From NCBI RefSeq assembly GCF_001983105.1, contig NZ_MOMC01000046.1:45439-51896 (forward strand): 6,458 nucleotides of DNA, read 5' to 3'. The stretch is from Pseudofrankia asymbiotica. Lineage in GTDB: Bacteria > Actinomycetota > Actinomycetes > Frankiales > Frankiaceae. The translations under genes and the position numbers were made by a program. This document shows positions 1 to 5,809 of this stretch, in pieces. The notes below the pieces were generated by a model. The model was not told the origin of the DNA, made no database searches, and saw nothing but the letters and a program-made list of their open reading frames with translations. Positions within the stretch are counted from its first letter, which is position 1. Every line of letters begins with the position of its first letter.

Positions 1-251
1 ACCCGGACCTCGCCGAGGTCCACCGACTCGCCCGCGAGCAACGCGACCATCCCGTCGATCGCCGTCCGTACCCCGTCAGGCGCCGGCCCCTCCACGGCAT
101 CCGGATAGGCGGCCACCAGGTCGTCCCGGGTGGCGGACGCGTCGCCCTGGTCGGACGGCAGCGCGATGCCGACGATCCCGCCGTCGCCCCAGACGACGCC
201 GCACGGACCCACCGCGGTGTCGAAGAGCGTCATCCCATGGCTGACAGACAT
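1..251 (-). CDS. Methylated-DNA--protein-cysteine S-methyltransferase, N-terminal part (3' end outside window)
   Basis: The minus-strand frame encodes an N-terminus with MTLFDTAVGPCGVVWGDGG followed by IVGIALPSDQ and, further on, AIDGMVALLAGESVDLGEV. This matches the N-terminal (RNase H-like) domain of actinobacterial Ogt/MGMT proteins, which move O6-alkyl groups from guanine in DNA onto their own cysteine. The catalytic PCHR domain would lie beyond the left edge, so activity cannot be judged. Two in-frame ATGs are possible, at 251 (giving MSVSHG first) and at 233. I use 251 because AGGGG lies just upstream, although the spacing is very short; 233 fits the usual family start equally well. An in-frame stop at 293-291 limits the 5' end. 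The gene lies 98 bp downstream of the lipoprotein gene on the same strand. Family assignment is from recalled N-terminal sequence only. Confidence 0.72.
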   Translation of the reverse strand, partial: MSVSHGMTLFDTAVGPCGVVWGDGGIVGIALPSDQGDASATRDDLVAAYPDAVEGPAPDGVRTAIDGMVALLAGESVDLGEVR

Positions 252-349
252 GCCCCTATCGTGCTCCCGGCCACCGACACTCCGTCCCCATCAGGGATCA
301 CCAGGGCGGACCGACCGGGAGTGGAGTGGAGCCGAGCCGGGCCTTCGCG

Positions 350-1030
350 CTACTCGTGCTCGCCGGTGACGGTCTGCTGGGGTTGGACGCCGTCAGGGCG
401 GAAGGTCCGGGAGGTGCCGGACGGGTCGGTTCCGAGGGTGTTACCGCACTTGGTGGAGAACCAGCGCGACCGGCCCGCCTCCGGACGCCAGCTCTCGACG
501 TCGAACGTCTCGCCGGTCGCATATCCCTGACCGCCCGACGCGGGGACCAGGGCCAGGTATTCGTGGCAGCGCAACTGGTCCTGGAGACTCCCGCCGACCG
601 GCCCGTCGAGCCCGGTGAACCCGGCGGACGGCGTCAGGCAACGGCGGATCGCCTGCCACATCACCGCTGTCGCCTCGTTACGGTCGTTCGCGTGCCGCGC
701 GTCGCTGGTTGGGCGCAACGAGACCCGGAAGTCGCCGTTCGACCACCGCTGCACGGTGATCTCCTCGACGTACCGGCTGGCGCCGCAGTACGGCGGACCG
801 TCGGCGGCCGCGCCAGCCGCGCCAGCCGCCGCGCTCGGGGCAGCGGTGGCGCCCGCGTTGGCGGTGGCACTGGGAGAGGAGGAGGCACTCGACCCGTCGG
901 CGGAGCGCGCGGCCGCATCGGAACGGGCGGTGCCCTGAGGCTGACAGGCCACTGTCAGCGCGCTCACCAGCACCAGACCAGCCGCCACCGCACCAGCCGA
1001 GACAGCTCTACCCACCGCCCGCCTCATCAC
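350..1030 (-). CDS. Secreted lipoprotein with DUF2599-like C-terminal domain
   Basis: A 226-residue protein. Residues 3-8 are basic, residues 12-28 form a hydrophobic h-region, and LTVAC at 25-29 is a lipobox, so Cys29 would be lipidated and the protein anchored on the outer face of the membrane. Residues 40-78 are an Ala/Ser-rich low-complexity linker. The folded domain, about 80-200, holds YVEEITVQRW, a central QDQLRCHEYLALV (150-162), ESWRP (179-183) and a late Cys in STKCGNT. This order (a QxxCH-type helix, then WRP, then a final Cys) resembles DUF2599, a domain of unknown function in secreted actinobacterial proteins. Cys82, 131, 155 and 195 could form two disulfides. The start is GTG at 1030 followed directly by ATG at 1027; no Shine-Dalgarno site is visible, and a -10-like hexamer sits where a leaderless transcript would need it. 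The lipoprotein call is firm; the DUF assignment is moderate. Confidence 0.82.
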   Translation of the reverse strand: MMRRAVGRAVSAGAVAAGLVLVSALTVACQPQGTARSDAAARSADGSSASSSPSATANAGATAAPSAAAGAAGAAADGPPYCGASRYVEEITVQRWSNGDFRVSLRPTSDARHANDRNEATAVMWQAIRRCLTPSAGFTGLDGPVGGSLQDQLRCHEYLALVPASGGQGYATGETFDVESWRPEAGRSRWFSTKCGNTLGTDPSGTSRTFRPDGVQPQQTVTGEHE

Positions 1031-1036
1031 CGTTAG

Positions 1037-1042
1037 AGCCTA
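1037..1042 (-). promoter_or_regulatory. Candidate -10 element for a leaderless lipoprotein mRNA
   Basis: On the minus strand TAGGCT (a TANNNT-type -10) ends six bases before the GTG start at 1030. That distance places the transcription start at or next to the start codon, as in leaderless actinobacterial genes. The absence of a Shine-Dalgarno sequence agrees. There is no TTGACA-like -35 at 17-18 bp. Confidence 0.35.
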
Positions 1043-1381
1043 GGCCGAACGCGCCCGCCTGGCCTGGCAGCGTCGCCCGCGGGACCCGCATGTCCCGTCC
1101 GATACCGGCCAAGAGCCACGCCGACCGCGACCGGAAGCCGACCACCCGCCAGGCCGCCGGGCCGGTGGGTCGGTGGGCCGGTGGGCCGGTGGGCCACCGC
1201 GCCGCCCGACCACCGACCGCCCAGTGGTCGCGGCACCATGGGCCGGCGGTCATGCGTTCGGCGTCGTGCTCGCCGCCCGATCGAACTCCGTACCTCGCGG
1301 TCAGCCCCAACTCGTCAGCCTTGAACGCGACTTGTCGACCTTGAGGCGATTTACTCGACGATCAGCGGGTAGCGATAGATC
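1043..1381. other. Intergenic region, no convincing gene
   Basis: This stretch separates the minus-strand lipoprotein gene from the plus-strand small membrane protein gene, so it should hold divergent promoters. It contains the 8-bp tandem repeat at 1162-1193. I found no tRNA or protein family in it. The open frames across it are compositional: they translate the repeat into Gly/Pro/His-rich strings. Confidence 0.6.
1162..1193. repeat. 8-bp tandem repeat (CCGGTGGG), four units
   Basis: Units at 1162-1169, 1170-1177 (first base T instead of C), 1178-1185 and 1186-1193, followed by CCACC. It lies in the intergenic region about 130 bp upstream of the lipoprotein start. Replication slippage is the simplest origin. 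Confidence 0.85.
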
Positions 1382-1534
1382 ATGCTTGCTCTTGTTGCCG
1401 CCCTCTTCTTCCTGCTCGCCGCCTTCGGAGTCGACTCGGACGACATCAACCTCGTCTGGCTAGGTTTGGCCTTCCTCGCCGCCCACTTCGCCTTCCCCAT
1501 CAGCGCACCCTGGGTCAACCGCACGCGACGGTAG
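1382..1534 (+). CDS. Small hydrophobic membrane protein, 50 residues
   Basis: The ATG at 1382 opens a 50-codon frame ending in TAG at 1532-1534. Residues 2-16 (LALVAALFFLLAAFG) and 25-40 (VWLGLAFLAAHFAF) are two hydrophobic segments separated by an acidic turn, DSDDIN (19-23). The tail is WVNRTRR, so the positive-inside rule puts the C-terminus in the cytoplasm. The acidic loop followed by a LGLAFLAAH-like second helix resembles short uncharacterised membrane proteins common in actinomycetes; function is unknown. Codons are strongly G/C-ending (ctc, gcc, ttc, gtc), which supports real coding. No good Shine-Dalgarno is seen before the ATG. The same frame stays open after the TAG and encodes another hydrophobic stretch (see findings). 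Confidence 0.65.
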   Translation: MLALVAALFFLLAAFGVDSDDINLVWLGLAFLAAHFAFPISAPWVNRTRR

Positions 1535-1670
1535 GAACGCGAAGAGCCGCCCGGCACTGACCGGCTCGCGTGGATCTTCGCGGTCGGGCGCGGGCCGGGA
1601 GCGCAGGCCGTCGCCACCATGATCCTGCTCGTGGCCAACAGCGCGGCGCTGGCGAGCCGCCACCTGCCAA

Positions 1671-1708
1671 CCTCCGTCATCCCGACCGGCCTCCGTCATC
1701 CCGGCCCG
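1671..1708. repeat. 19-bp imperfect tandem duplication
   Basis: CCTCCGTCATCCCG occurs at 1671-1684 and again at 1690-1703, with a 19-bp period. The remaining bases of each unit (ACCGG and GCCCG) differ slightly. It lies between the small membrane protein gene and the HhH-GPD pseudogene and looks like a local duplication. Confidence 0.7.
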
Positions 1709-1718
1709 GCCACGGGCC
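1703..1718 (-). terminator. Short GC hairpin downstream of the HhH-GPD pseudogene
   Basis: GGCCCG, a GCCA loop and CGGGCC form a perfect 6-bp stem 40 bp beyond the ancestral stop codon of the minus-strand pseudogene. No T-tract follows on either strand, so this is a weak terminator candidate; it could equally serve plus-strand transcripts from 1382. Confidence 0.3.
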
Positions 1719-1757
1719 GCGCTGCTGGCAGACCAATGAGTGGACCGGAACGTGCGA

Positions 1758-2249
1758 TCAGGCGGTTTCTGCCTTGGCGGCGGCCTTTCATCTGCTTCTT
1801 GAAGTCGCGGACCTTGAGCAACGTATCCGGCCCGGTGATGTCCGCGACCGACCGGCGGCTGCCCTCTTCGCCGTACGGCGCCGTGACCGCACGCCACCCT
1901 GGCGGCGTCACGCCCGGCTGCTTGCCGAGCAGCGCAACGAAGATCTTCGCCTTCTGCGCCCCGAAACCCGGCAACGCGCTGACCCGCCTCAGTTCCTTGC
2001 CGTCGGCGGCCGTGCTCCAGATCGAAGCCGGGTCACCGTCATACCTGTCGACGATCACCTGGCATACCGCCCGGACCTGCTTGGCCATCGATCCCGGAAC
2101 CGGTGCAGCGCCGGCGGCGTCGCGAAGATCGAGCCGAGCGCGTCCGGGTCGAAGCCTGCCAGCTCGCCGACGTCGAGCGGCCGGCCAAGCCGCTGCGTCA
2201 GGATGTACGGCGCGGCGAACGCCCGCTCCAAGGGGAACTGCTGATCCCA
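1758..2249 (-). pseudogene. Decayed HhH-GPD-type base-excision repair gene (copy 1)
   Basis: This is a broken relative of the intact gene at the right edge, with about three quarters identical residues over the shared part. Homology starts at DQQFPLERAFAAPY (from 2246 leftwards), runs through FDPDALGSIFATPPALHRF, and is then interrupted: one base is missing in the C/G run at 2095-2097, where the intact copy reads FPGSMAK. From the ATG at 2088 the frame continues through ALPGFGAQKAKIFVALLGK (the helix-hairpin-helix) and RRSVADITGP. One Leu codon of an ELLRR sequence is lost in frame. A further T in the run at 1786-1788 (AAAGG instead of AAGG) shifts the frame again. Correcting it gives KAAAKAETA and a TGA at 1760-1758, matching the end of copy 2. 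The N-terminal part before DQQ is missing. An open frame of 130 residues from 2088 survives (ending at 1696) and could be translated, but it lacks the N-terminal helices of the fold. Confidence 0.88.
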
Positions 2250-2250
2250 G

Positions 2251-3054
2251 TCAGTCTCGGAAGGGTAGAGCAGCCGTTCCAGGAGACAGCGGCTGTTCCA
2301 CGAGAAAGACCTTCACCCGCCACGGTTCACCTCGGCCACGCCGACACCACACCTCGTCGACCGTCATGCTCAGTCGTTGACCAGCCCGCCAGCGGCCCTG
2401 ATCGCGGCCGTCCCCTACACCGTGAAGATCCCAGCCCGGAAGCACCCGACCGATCTCCTGCTGGTCCCGACGCAGCATCCGGACACAGCCCGCCTTGTGA
2501 TTCCGCGCTCCGCCGGTCGTATCGGTGGACAGCCCGCCAGCAGGCCACCACGGCACCGAAAGGACCTCGAAGATCCTGACGATCTCGGAGCTCCGCAGGG
2601 GCTCCCATCCCGGATACTCTCGACGACGGCGAAGGAATATCCAGATGGCGACAGCTGGCATCGCCAATCCAAACACGGCCAACCCAATCGGTAGACCCCA
2701 GTTCCACGAACTGTCACGCTCACGCGCCCTGGTCGGATCACTTTCGTCGTACTCCACAGTCAGATGTTCTCCGACGCGAAAATTGCTGCCCCCAGTGCTG
2801 ATCCTCGTAACGATCGGCACGCCGGCATGGGTGACGAAACGGGCCGTCATCGGCTCGTGCGGACCACCGGCGTCCACCACCTCGGCAGTAACCACGATCC
2901 CATGATTCGCGAACCAGACATTTCTAGAGACGAGGTATCCCGCACTGGCCAGCAGTAACAGTCCGACCGCCAGCGCCTTCCAAACAATTTCAGCCCTGAG
3001 CGTGAATACGTGGTCAGGCTTCCGCCTCCCAGGGGTTAGCGACCTCTCCGGCAT
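2251..3054 (-). CDS. Two-TM membrane protein with DUF3592-like extracytoplasmic domain
   Basis: A 267-residue protein. A basic N-terminus (RRKPDH) precedes TM1 at about 25-43 (VWKALAVGLLLLASAGYLV). Residues 51-113 form a beta-rich domain ending in LTVEYDESDPTRAR, the typical VEYDPxDPxxAR ending of DUF3592-like proteins. TM2 spans about 120-141, followed by RRRRE, so both termini should be cytoplasmic. The last 110 residues (about 150-267) are Trp/Arg/Gly-rich and I do not recognise them. Function is unknown. ATG at 3054 is the only start before an upstream in-frame stop, and it has no clear Shine-Dalgarno site. Codons in the first half (TTA, AGA, ATA, GTT, AAT) are less GC-biased than those of neighbouring genes, suggesting more recent arrival or relaxed selection. 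The stop codon falls at the point where HhH-GPD pseudogene homology begins, so the C-terminus may be altered. Confidence 0.68.
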   Translation of the reverse strand: MPERSLTPGRRKPDHVFTLRAEIVWKALAVGLLLLASAGYLVSRNVWFANHGIVVTAEVVDAGGPHEPMTARFVTHAGVPIVTRISTGGSNFRVGEHLTVEYDESDPTRARERDSSWNWGLPIGLAVFGLAMPAVAIWIFLRRRREYPGWEPLRSSEIVRIFEVLSVPWWPAGGLSTDTTGGARNHKAGCVRMLRRDQQEIGRVLPGWDLHGVGDGRDQGRWRAGQRLSMTVDEVWCRRGRGEPWRVKVFLVEQPLSPGTAALPFRD

Positions 3055-3187
3055 GCGGTGGAGTATCGCATCTTTTCATACCCGAAGCAGCTCCGCCAGG
3101 GCTCTTCACCTGTCGAGAAAAGGCGAGATGCTCGGCCACTCCTCAGCTGCAGCGCGACTGTGAAGTCGCCGAGGCCGGTTCCTGGGC

Positions 3188-3193
3188 TAAGCT
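3188..3193 (+). promoter_or_regulatory. Weak -10 candidate upstream of the hydrolase gene
   Basis: TAAGCT fits the TANNNT pattern and lies 75 bp before the possible leader ORF. No TTGACA-like hexamer is at the right distance, so support is thin. The rest of 3055-3250, between divergent genes, shows no other clear signal. Confidence 0.2.
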
Positions 3194-3267
3194 GGGAGAA
3201 GGGCGTGATCCACGCCTAACCTCGGAGGGTCGTCCCAGCGCGACCACGGTGAGAGGCAAAGGGGCTT

Positions 3268-3354
3268 GTGCCTCGGATCATCGTCATTGGTCCGCTCGTC
3301 TCGAACGTCGACGGCCGCTGGGTGCTCGACGTCGGGACGCGGGAGAGCCGATGA
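3268..3354 (+). CDS. Possible 28-codon ORF coupled to the hydrolase start
   Basis: GTG at 3268 opens a frame encoding PRIIVIGPLVSNVDGRWVLD and then VGTRESR, ending in TGA at 3352-3354. The stop overlaps the ATG of the next gene as ATGA, the classic arrangement for translational coupling. Almost all codons end in G or C (atc, gtc, ctc, gac, ggc, cgc, gtg), unlike the competing frame through the same bases, so the frame looks coding. A purine run, AAAGGGG, precedes the GTG, but only three bases separate them. The peptide is not recognised. It might be a leader peptide, a separate small protein, or the tail of a truncated gene. Confidence 0.35.
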   Translation: MPRIIVIGPLVSNVDGRWVLDVGTRESR

Positions 3355-4331
3355 CGGCGAACAAGGCGTTCAAGCAGCGCGTGCGCGCACGAGCGCGCAG
3401 GACGGGCGAGTCCTACACGGCCGCACTTCGGCACTTCCGGCAGCCCTCCGAAGGAACCACCGTGCCGAACACCAGTCCCTTCCGAATCTCGGTCGCCCAG
3501 CTCGACGCGCCGACGGATCCGCGTGATGCCGCCGCGTTTCAACGGGTGGGCCACGACGTGCGTCGTCTGATGACCGAGGCCCGCGATCAGGGCGCTCGCC
3601 TCATTCATTTCTGCGAGGGAGCGCTCTGCTCGCCGAACAAGCGGATCCTGTCCAGCGATCCGACCATCATGACGGACGCTGACTGGAGCCGCTTCGACTG
3701 GGCGGCCCAGCGCGACCAGCTTGAGGCGATCAGGAAACACGCCGCAGGATCGCGGTTGTGGACAGTCGTCGGAGCCGTGCACCGGCTCACCGAGCCGCAT
3801 CGTCCACACAACAGCCTTTACGTGATCGACGACCACGGCCGTATCGTCACCCGCTACGACGAACGGATGTTGTCCCACATCAAGGTCACCTATTTGTACA
3901 CACCCGGCACCAGTCCGATCACCTTCGACGTCGACGAGGTGCGGTTCGGGTGCGCGCTCGGCATGGAAAGCCAGTATCCGGAGCTGTTCGCCGAGTACGA
4001 GCGAGCCGACGTTCACTGCGTGCTGCTCTCCACCATGGACAATGGCACCGTCTTCGGCCTGCAGACACAGGCGCACGCCAGCACCAACAGCTACTGGATC
4101 AGCTATGCCACCGTCGCCGCCGACGCCGACGCCGCGCCGTCCGGAATCGCTGGGCCTGACGGTCACTGGGCGACCCGATGCGGACCGGACACCACCTCGG
4201 CCATCGCCACCGTCGATGTCGACCGCGAGCATGAAGGCCTCGCGCGCCCCTGGCGCCGAACGGCACGTGCCGGCAGGTACGCCGCCGCGGTCGTCGACGA
4301 TGACCCTCGAGCACTACGAAGCTCGTTCTGA
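3351..4331 (+). CDS. Carbon-nitrogen hydrolase (nitrilase superfamily) with basic N-terminal extension
   Basis: ATG at 3351 with GGAG five bases upstream gives 326 residues. Residues 1-30 (MTANKAFKQRVRARARRTGE, then SYTAALRHFR) are a basic helical segment not part of the nitrilase fold. Residues 31-40 are a linker. The hydrolase domain begins at FRISVAQLD (44-52). HFCEGALC supplies the catalytic Glu89; RFGCALGMESQYPELF (198-213) supplies the nucleophile Cys201 and the conserved PELF. The third triad residue, Lys, is normally found in a YxK motif; here the site reads Y169-D-E-R, with the nearest Lys at 178 (SHIK). Enzymes of this superfamily cleave nitriles or amides in the cytoplasm; the substrate cannot be told. 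A second start is the GTG at 3462 (residue 38), with its own AAGGA site, which would yield a bare nitrilase of 289 residues. The gene overlaps the possible small ORF upstream by ATGA and ends before a 10-bp hairpin. Confidence 0.88.
   Translation: MTANKAFKQRVRARARRTGESYTAALRHFRQPSEGTTVPNTSPFRISVAQLDAPTDPRDAAAFQRVGHDVRRLMTEARDQGARLIHFCEGALCSPNKRILSSDPTIMTDADWSRFDWAAQRDQLEAIRKHAAGSRLWTVVGAVHRLTEPHRPHNSLYVIDDHGRIVTRYDERMLSHIKVTYLYTPGTSPITFDVDEVRFGCALGMESQYPELFAEYERADVHCVLLSTMDNGTVFGLQTQAHASTNSYWISYATVAADADAAPSGIAGPDGHWATRCGPDTTSAIATVDVDREHEGLARPWRRTARAGRYAAAVVDDDPRALRSSF
3451..3464 (+). promoter_or_regulatory. Internal ribosome-binding site and GTG start inside the hydrolase gene
   Basis: AAGGA at 3451-3455 is followed six bases later by GTG at 3462-3464, in frame with the hydrolase. 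This start leads straight into VPNTSPFRISVAQLD, the beginning of the nitrilase domain, and would omit the basic extension. It is as good a signal as the GGAG before the ATG at 3351, so both products may be made. Confidence 0.45.
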
Positions 4332-4353
4332 CACCAAGATCTAGACGGGCGCC

Positions 4354-4391
4354 CCCGAAGCGTTTCGCCCATCCCGGGTAGACGCTTCGGG
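4354..4391 (+). terminator. Hairpin after the hydrolase gene
   Basis: CCCGAAGCGT at 4354-4363 pairs perfectly with ACGCTTCGGG at 4382-4391 around an 18-base loop, starting 22 bp after the TGA. No T-tract follows, which is common for actinomycete terminators. Confidence 0.55.
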
Positions 4392-4725
4392 CGGCCGGCG
4401 CCGCTGCGACGTGTCCCCTGATACACCGGCGGCATACTCCGGGCAGCCAGACGAAAGGCTAGGTCGCAGGTCGCAGGAGACATCGGCGAGTCCGGCCGTA
4501 CTCCAGCGGCCGCCACGTTTCATTATCGCCGATGCACGGATCGGGAAACGAGGTCCGGTTTACTCCTTGACTGTGATGAAACGTGAGGACGCGCTCGGCC
4601 TGTCACTCGATAACCGCAAGGACAAGGATCTCCTACCTCACGCGGTATCTCATATTTTGCTTAAAACCCCGCATTCGTGTCGCGTTGCCTGCCGCTACCG
4701 TAGAGCCAGCGAGCACGAGATGTAC
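4392..4725. other. Long leader/intergenic region before the MDR oxidoreductase
   Basis: No protein family is recognisable in any frame. Visible items are a 7-bp direct repeat AGGTCGC at 4461-4467 and 4468-4474, a CGGCCG pair at 4493-4498 and 4507-4512, a TTGACT at 4567-4572 without a partner -10 at 17 bp, and an AT-rich patch at about 4647-4666 (catattttgcttaaaa) that stands out in this GC-rich DNA. TACCGT at 4696-4701 is a weak -10 candidate. The promoter of the oxidoreductase should lie here, but I cannot place it with confidence. Confidence 0.5.
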
Positions 4726-4735
4726 GGAGGTAGAA

Positions 4736-5653
4736 ATGAAGGCAATCGTCGCGACTGATCAGGCCGCGGAAGCAGCCGGGATCAAGCTGGCGGAGCGGCC
4801 TGAGCCGACGCCGGCGATCAACGACGTCGTCGTCGAAGTCCACGCGTCGGGATTCGTCCCCGCGGAGTGGGAGTGGCCCTCGACGTGGGTCGATCGCTCC
4901 GGTCACGATCGAGCCCAGGCGATCATCGGCCACGAGTTCGCCGGAGTGGTCACCTCTCTTGGCTACGGCACGACGGGGCTCTCGCTGGGTCAGCGGGTTT
5001 TCGGTATCACGGACTGGCACCGCGATGGGACCCTGGCCGAGTACGCGGCCGTGGAGGCACGCAACCTCGCGCCGCTGCCGGGGGACGTCGACTTCACGGT
5101 GGGTGCGAGCCTGCCGATCTCCGGCCTGACCGCATGGCAGGGCCTGTTCCAGCACGGTCGTCTTCAGTCGGGGCAGGCCGTCCTCGCGCACGGCGCCGCC
5201 GGCGCGGTCGGATCTGTGGTGACGCAGCTCGCCCGGGAGTTCGGCGCCTACGTCATCGGTACCGGGCGGGCGGCGGACCGCCAGGCGGCGCTCGACTTCG
5301 GCGCGAACGAGTTCCTCAGCCTCGACGACGAGGATCTCGAAGGCATCGGCGGGGTCGACGTGGTCTTCGATGTCATCGGTGGTGACATCCAGAGGCGCTC
5401 GGCGAGCATCATCCGGCCTGGCGGGACGCTGGTGTCGGTGGTCGGGCCCGCCGAGGCTCGCCCTGTCGACGGTCTCGCGGTCGACTTCGTCGTCGAGTCC
5501 GTTCCGAGTCAGCTGGTGGAGATCGTCGACCGGGTGCGGGACGGGCGCCTGCGCACGCACATCGGAACCGTCGCGACCCTCGACGACGCCGTCCCCGCGC
5601 TCAACCCGACCGGGCGGCGCAAGGGCAAGACCGTCATTCGCGTGCGCTCCTGA
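4736..5653 (+). CDS. Zinc-independent MDR oxidoreductase (quinone reductase-like), NAD(P)H-dependent
   Basis: ATG at 4736 is preceded by GGAGG (4726-4730) with a five-base spacer, the best ribosome-binding site in the window, so the longer in-frame start at 4583 is rejected. The 305-residue protein has an N-terminal GroES-like domain: EPTPAINDVVVEVHASG (23-39), IIGHEFAGVV (63-72), and LGQRVFGITDW (84-94). The Rossmann domain opens with AVLAHGAAGAVGSVVTQLA (148-166), the AxGxxGxVG cofactor loop. It ends with the typical NPTGRRKGKTVIRV (290-303). The catalytic zinc Cys (normally in a CHTD-like motif after ASG) and the four-Cys structural zinc loop are absent, which puts it with quinone oxidoreductases and enoyl reductases. 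It probably reduces quinones or conjugated enones in the cytoplasm; the substrate is unknown. It appears monocistronic, between hairpins at 4354-4391 and 5671-5700. Confidence 0.92.
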   Translation: MKAIVATDQAAEAAGIKLAERPEPTPAINDVVVEVHASGFVPAEWEWPSTWVDRSGHDRAQAIIGHEFAGVVTSLGYGTTGLSLGQRVFGITDWHRDGTLAEYAAVEARNLAPLPGDVDFTVGASLPISGLTAWQGLFQHGRLQSGQAVLAHGAAGAVGSVVTQLAREFGAYVIGTGRAADRQAALDFGANEFLSLDDEDLEGIGGVDVVFDVIGGDIQRRSASIIRPGGTLVSVVGPAEARPVDGLAVDFVVESVPSQLVEIVDRVRDGRLRTHIGTVATLDDAVPALNPTGRRKGKTVIRVRS

Positions 5654-5670
5654 GCTCTGTTCCTCGTCTA

Positions 5671-5700
5671 TCCGAACGGGCAGCCCGAGCCCGGTTCGGA
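5671..5700 (+). terminator. Hairpin terminator of the MDR oxidoreductase
   Basis: TCCGAACGGGC at 5671-5681 pairs with GCCCGGTTCGGA at 5689-5700 across a 7-base loop, with one bulged G. It starts 18 bp after the stop codon. There is no T-tract. A second small inverted repeat (GGTGC at 5701-5705, GCACC at 5714-5718) follows at once. Confidence 0.65.
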
Positions 5701-5809
5701 GGTGCTGGGTAGGGCACCTGGGATCTCGCCCCCACCAGGAGTAACCAAGGATTGACTACCTACCCAAGGGCGCTGGCCGCGTCACGGACCGGGCAACAGG
5801 CTGGTCCCC

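Noticed and set aside
326..1036. 236-codon plus-strand open frame opposite the lipoprotein
   Set aside because: The minus strand has a signal peptide, lipobox and domain motifs; the plus frame is low-complexity Arg/Gly and has no family resemblance.
1008..1344. Open frames in both directions through the tandem repeat
   Set aside because: They translate the GGTGGGCC repeat into Gly/Pro/His strings; no coding signal other than lack of stops.
1619..2380. 253-codon plus-strand open frame across the HhH-GPD remnant
   Set aside because: Most of it is antisense to the pseudogene. Only its first part (before 1740) could be meaningful, and that is reported as a continuation of the small membrane protein frame.
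3055..3350. Riboswitch or structured RNA before the hydrolase
   Set aside because: No known riboswitch core or long-range stem was recognisable; only a weak -10-like hexamer was found.
3216..4232. 338-codon minus-strand open frame opposite the hydrolase
   Set aside because: It is the antisense shadow of a gene with clear nitrilase motifs; its translation is Arg/Gly/Val-rich without any recognisable domain, as expected for the complement of GC-rich coding DNA.
4411..4758. 115-codon plus-strand frame in the leader of the MDR gene
   Set aside because: It overlaps the MDR start, has rare-codon content unlike genuine genes here and shows no family motif or ribosome-binding site.
4661..5560. 299-codon minus-strand open frame opposite the MDR gene
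   Set aside because: Antisense shadow of a well-conserved MDR protein with a perfect ribosome-binding site on the other strand.
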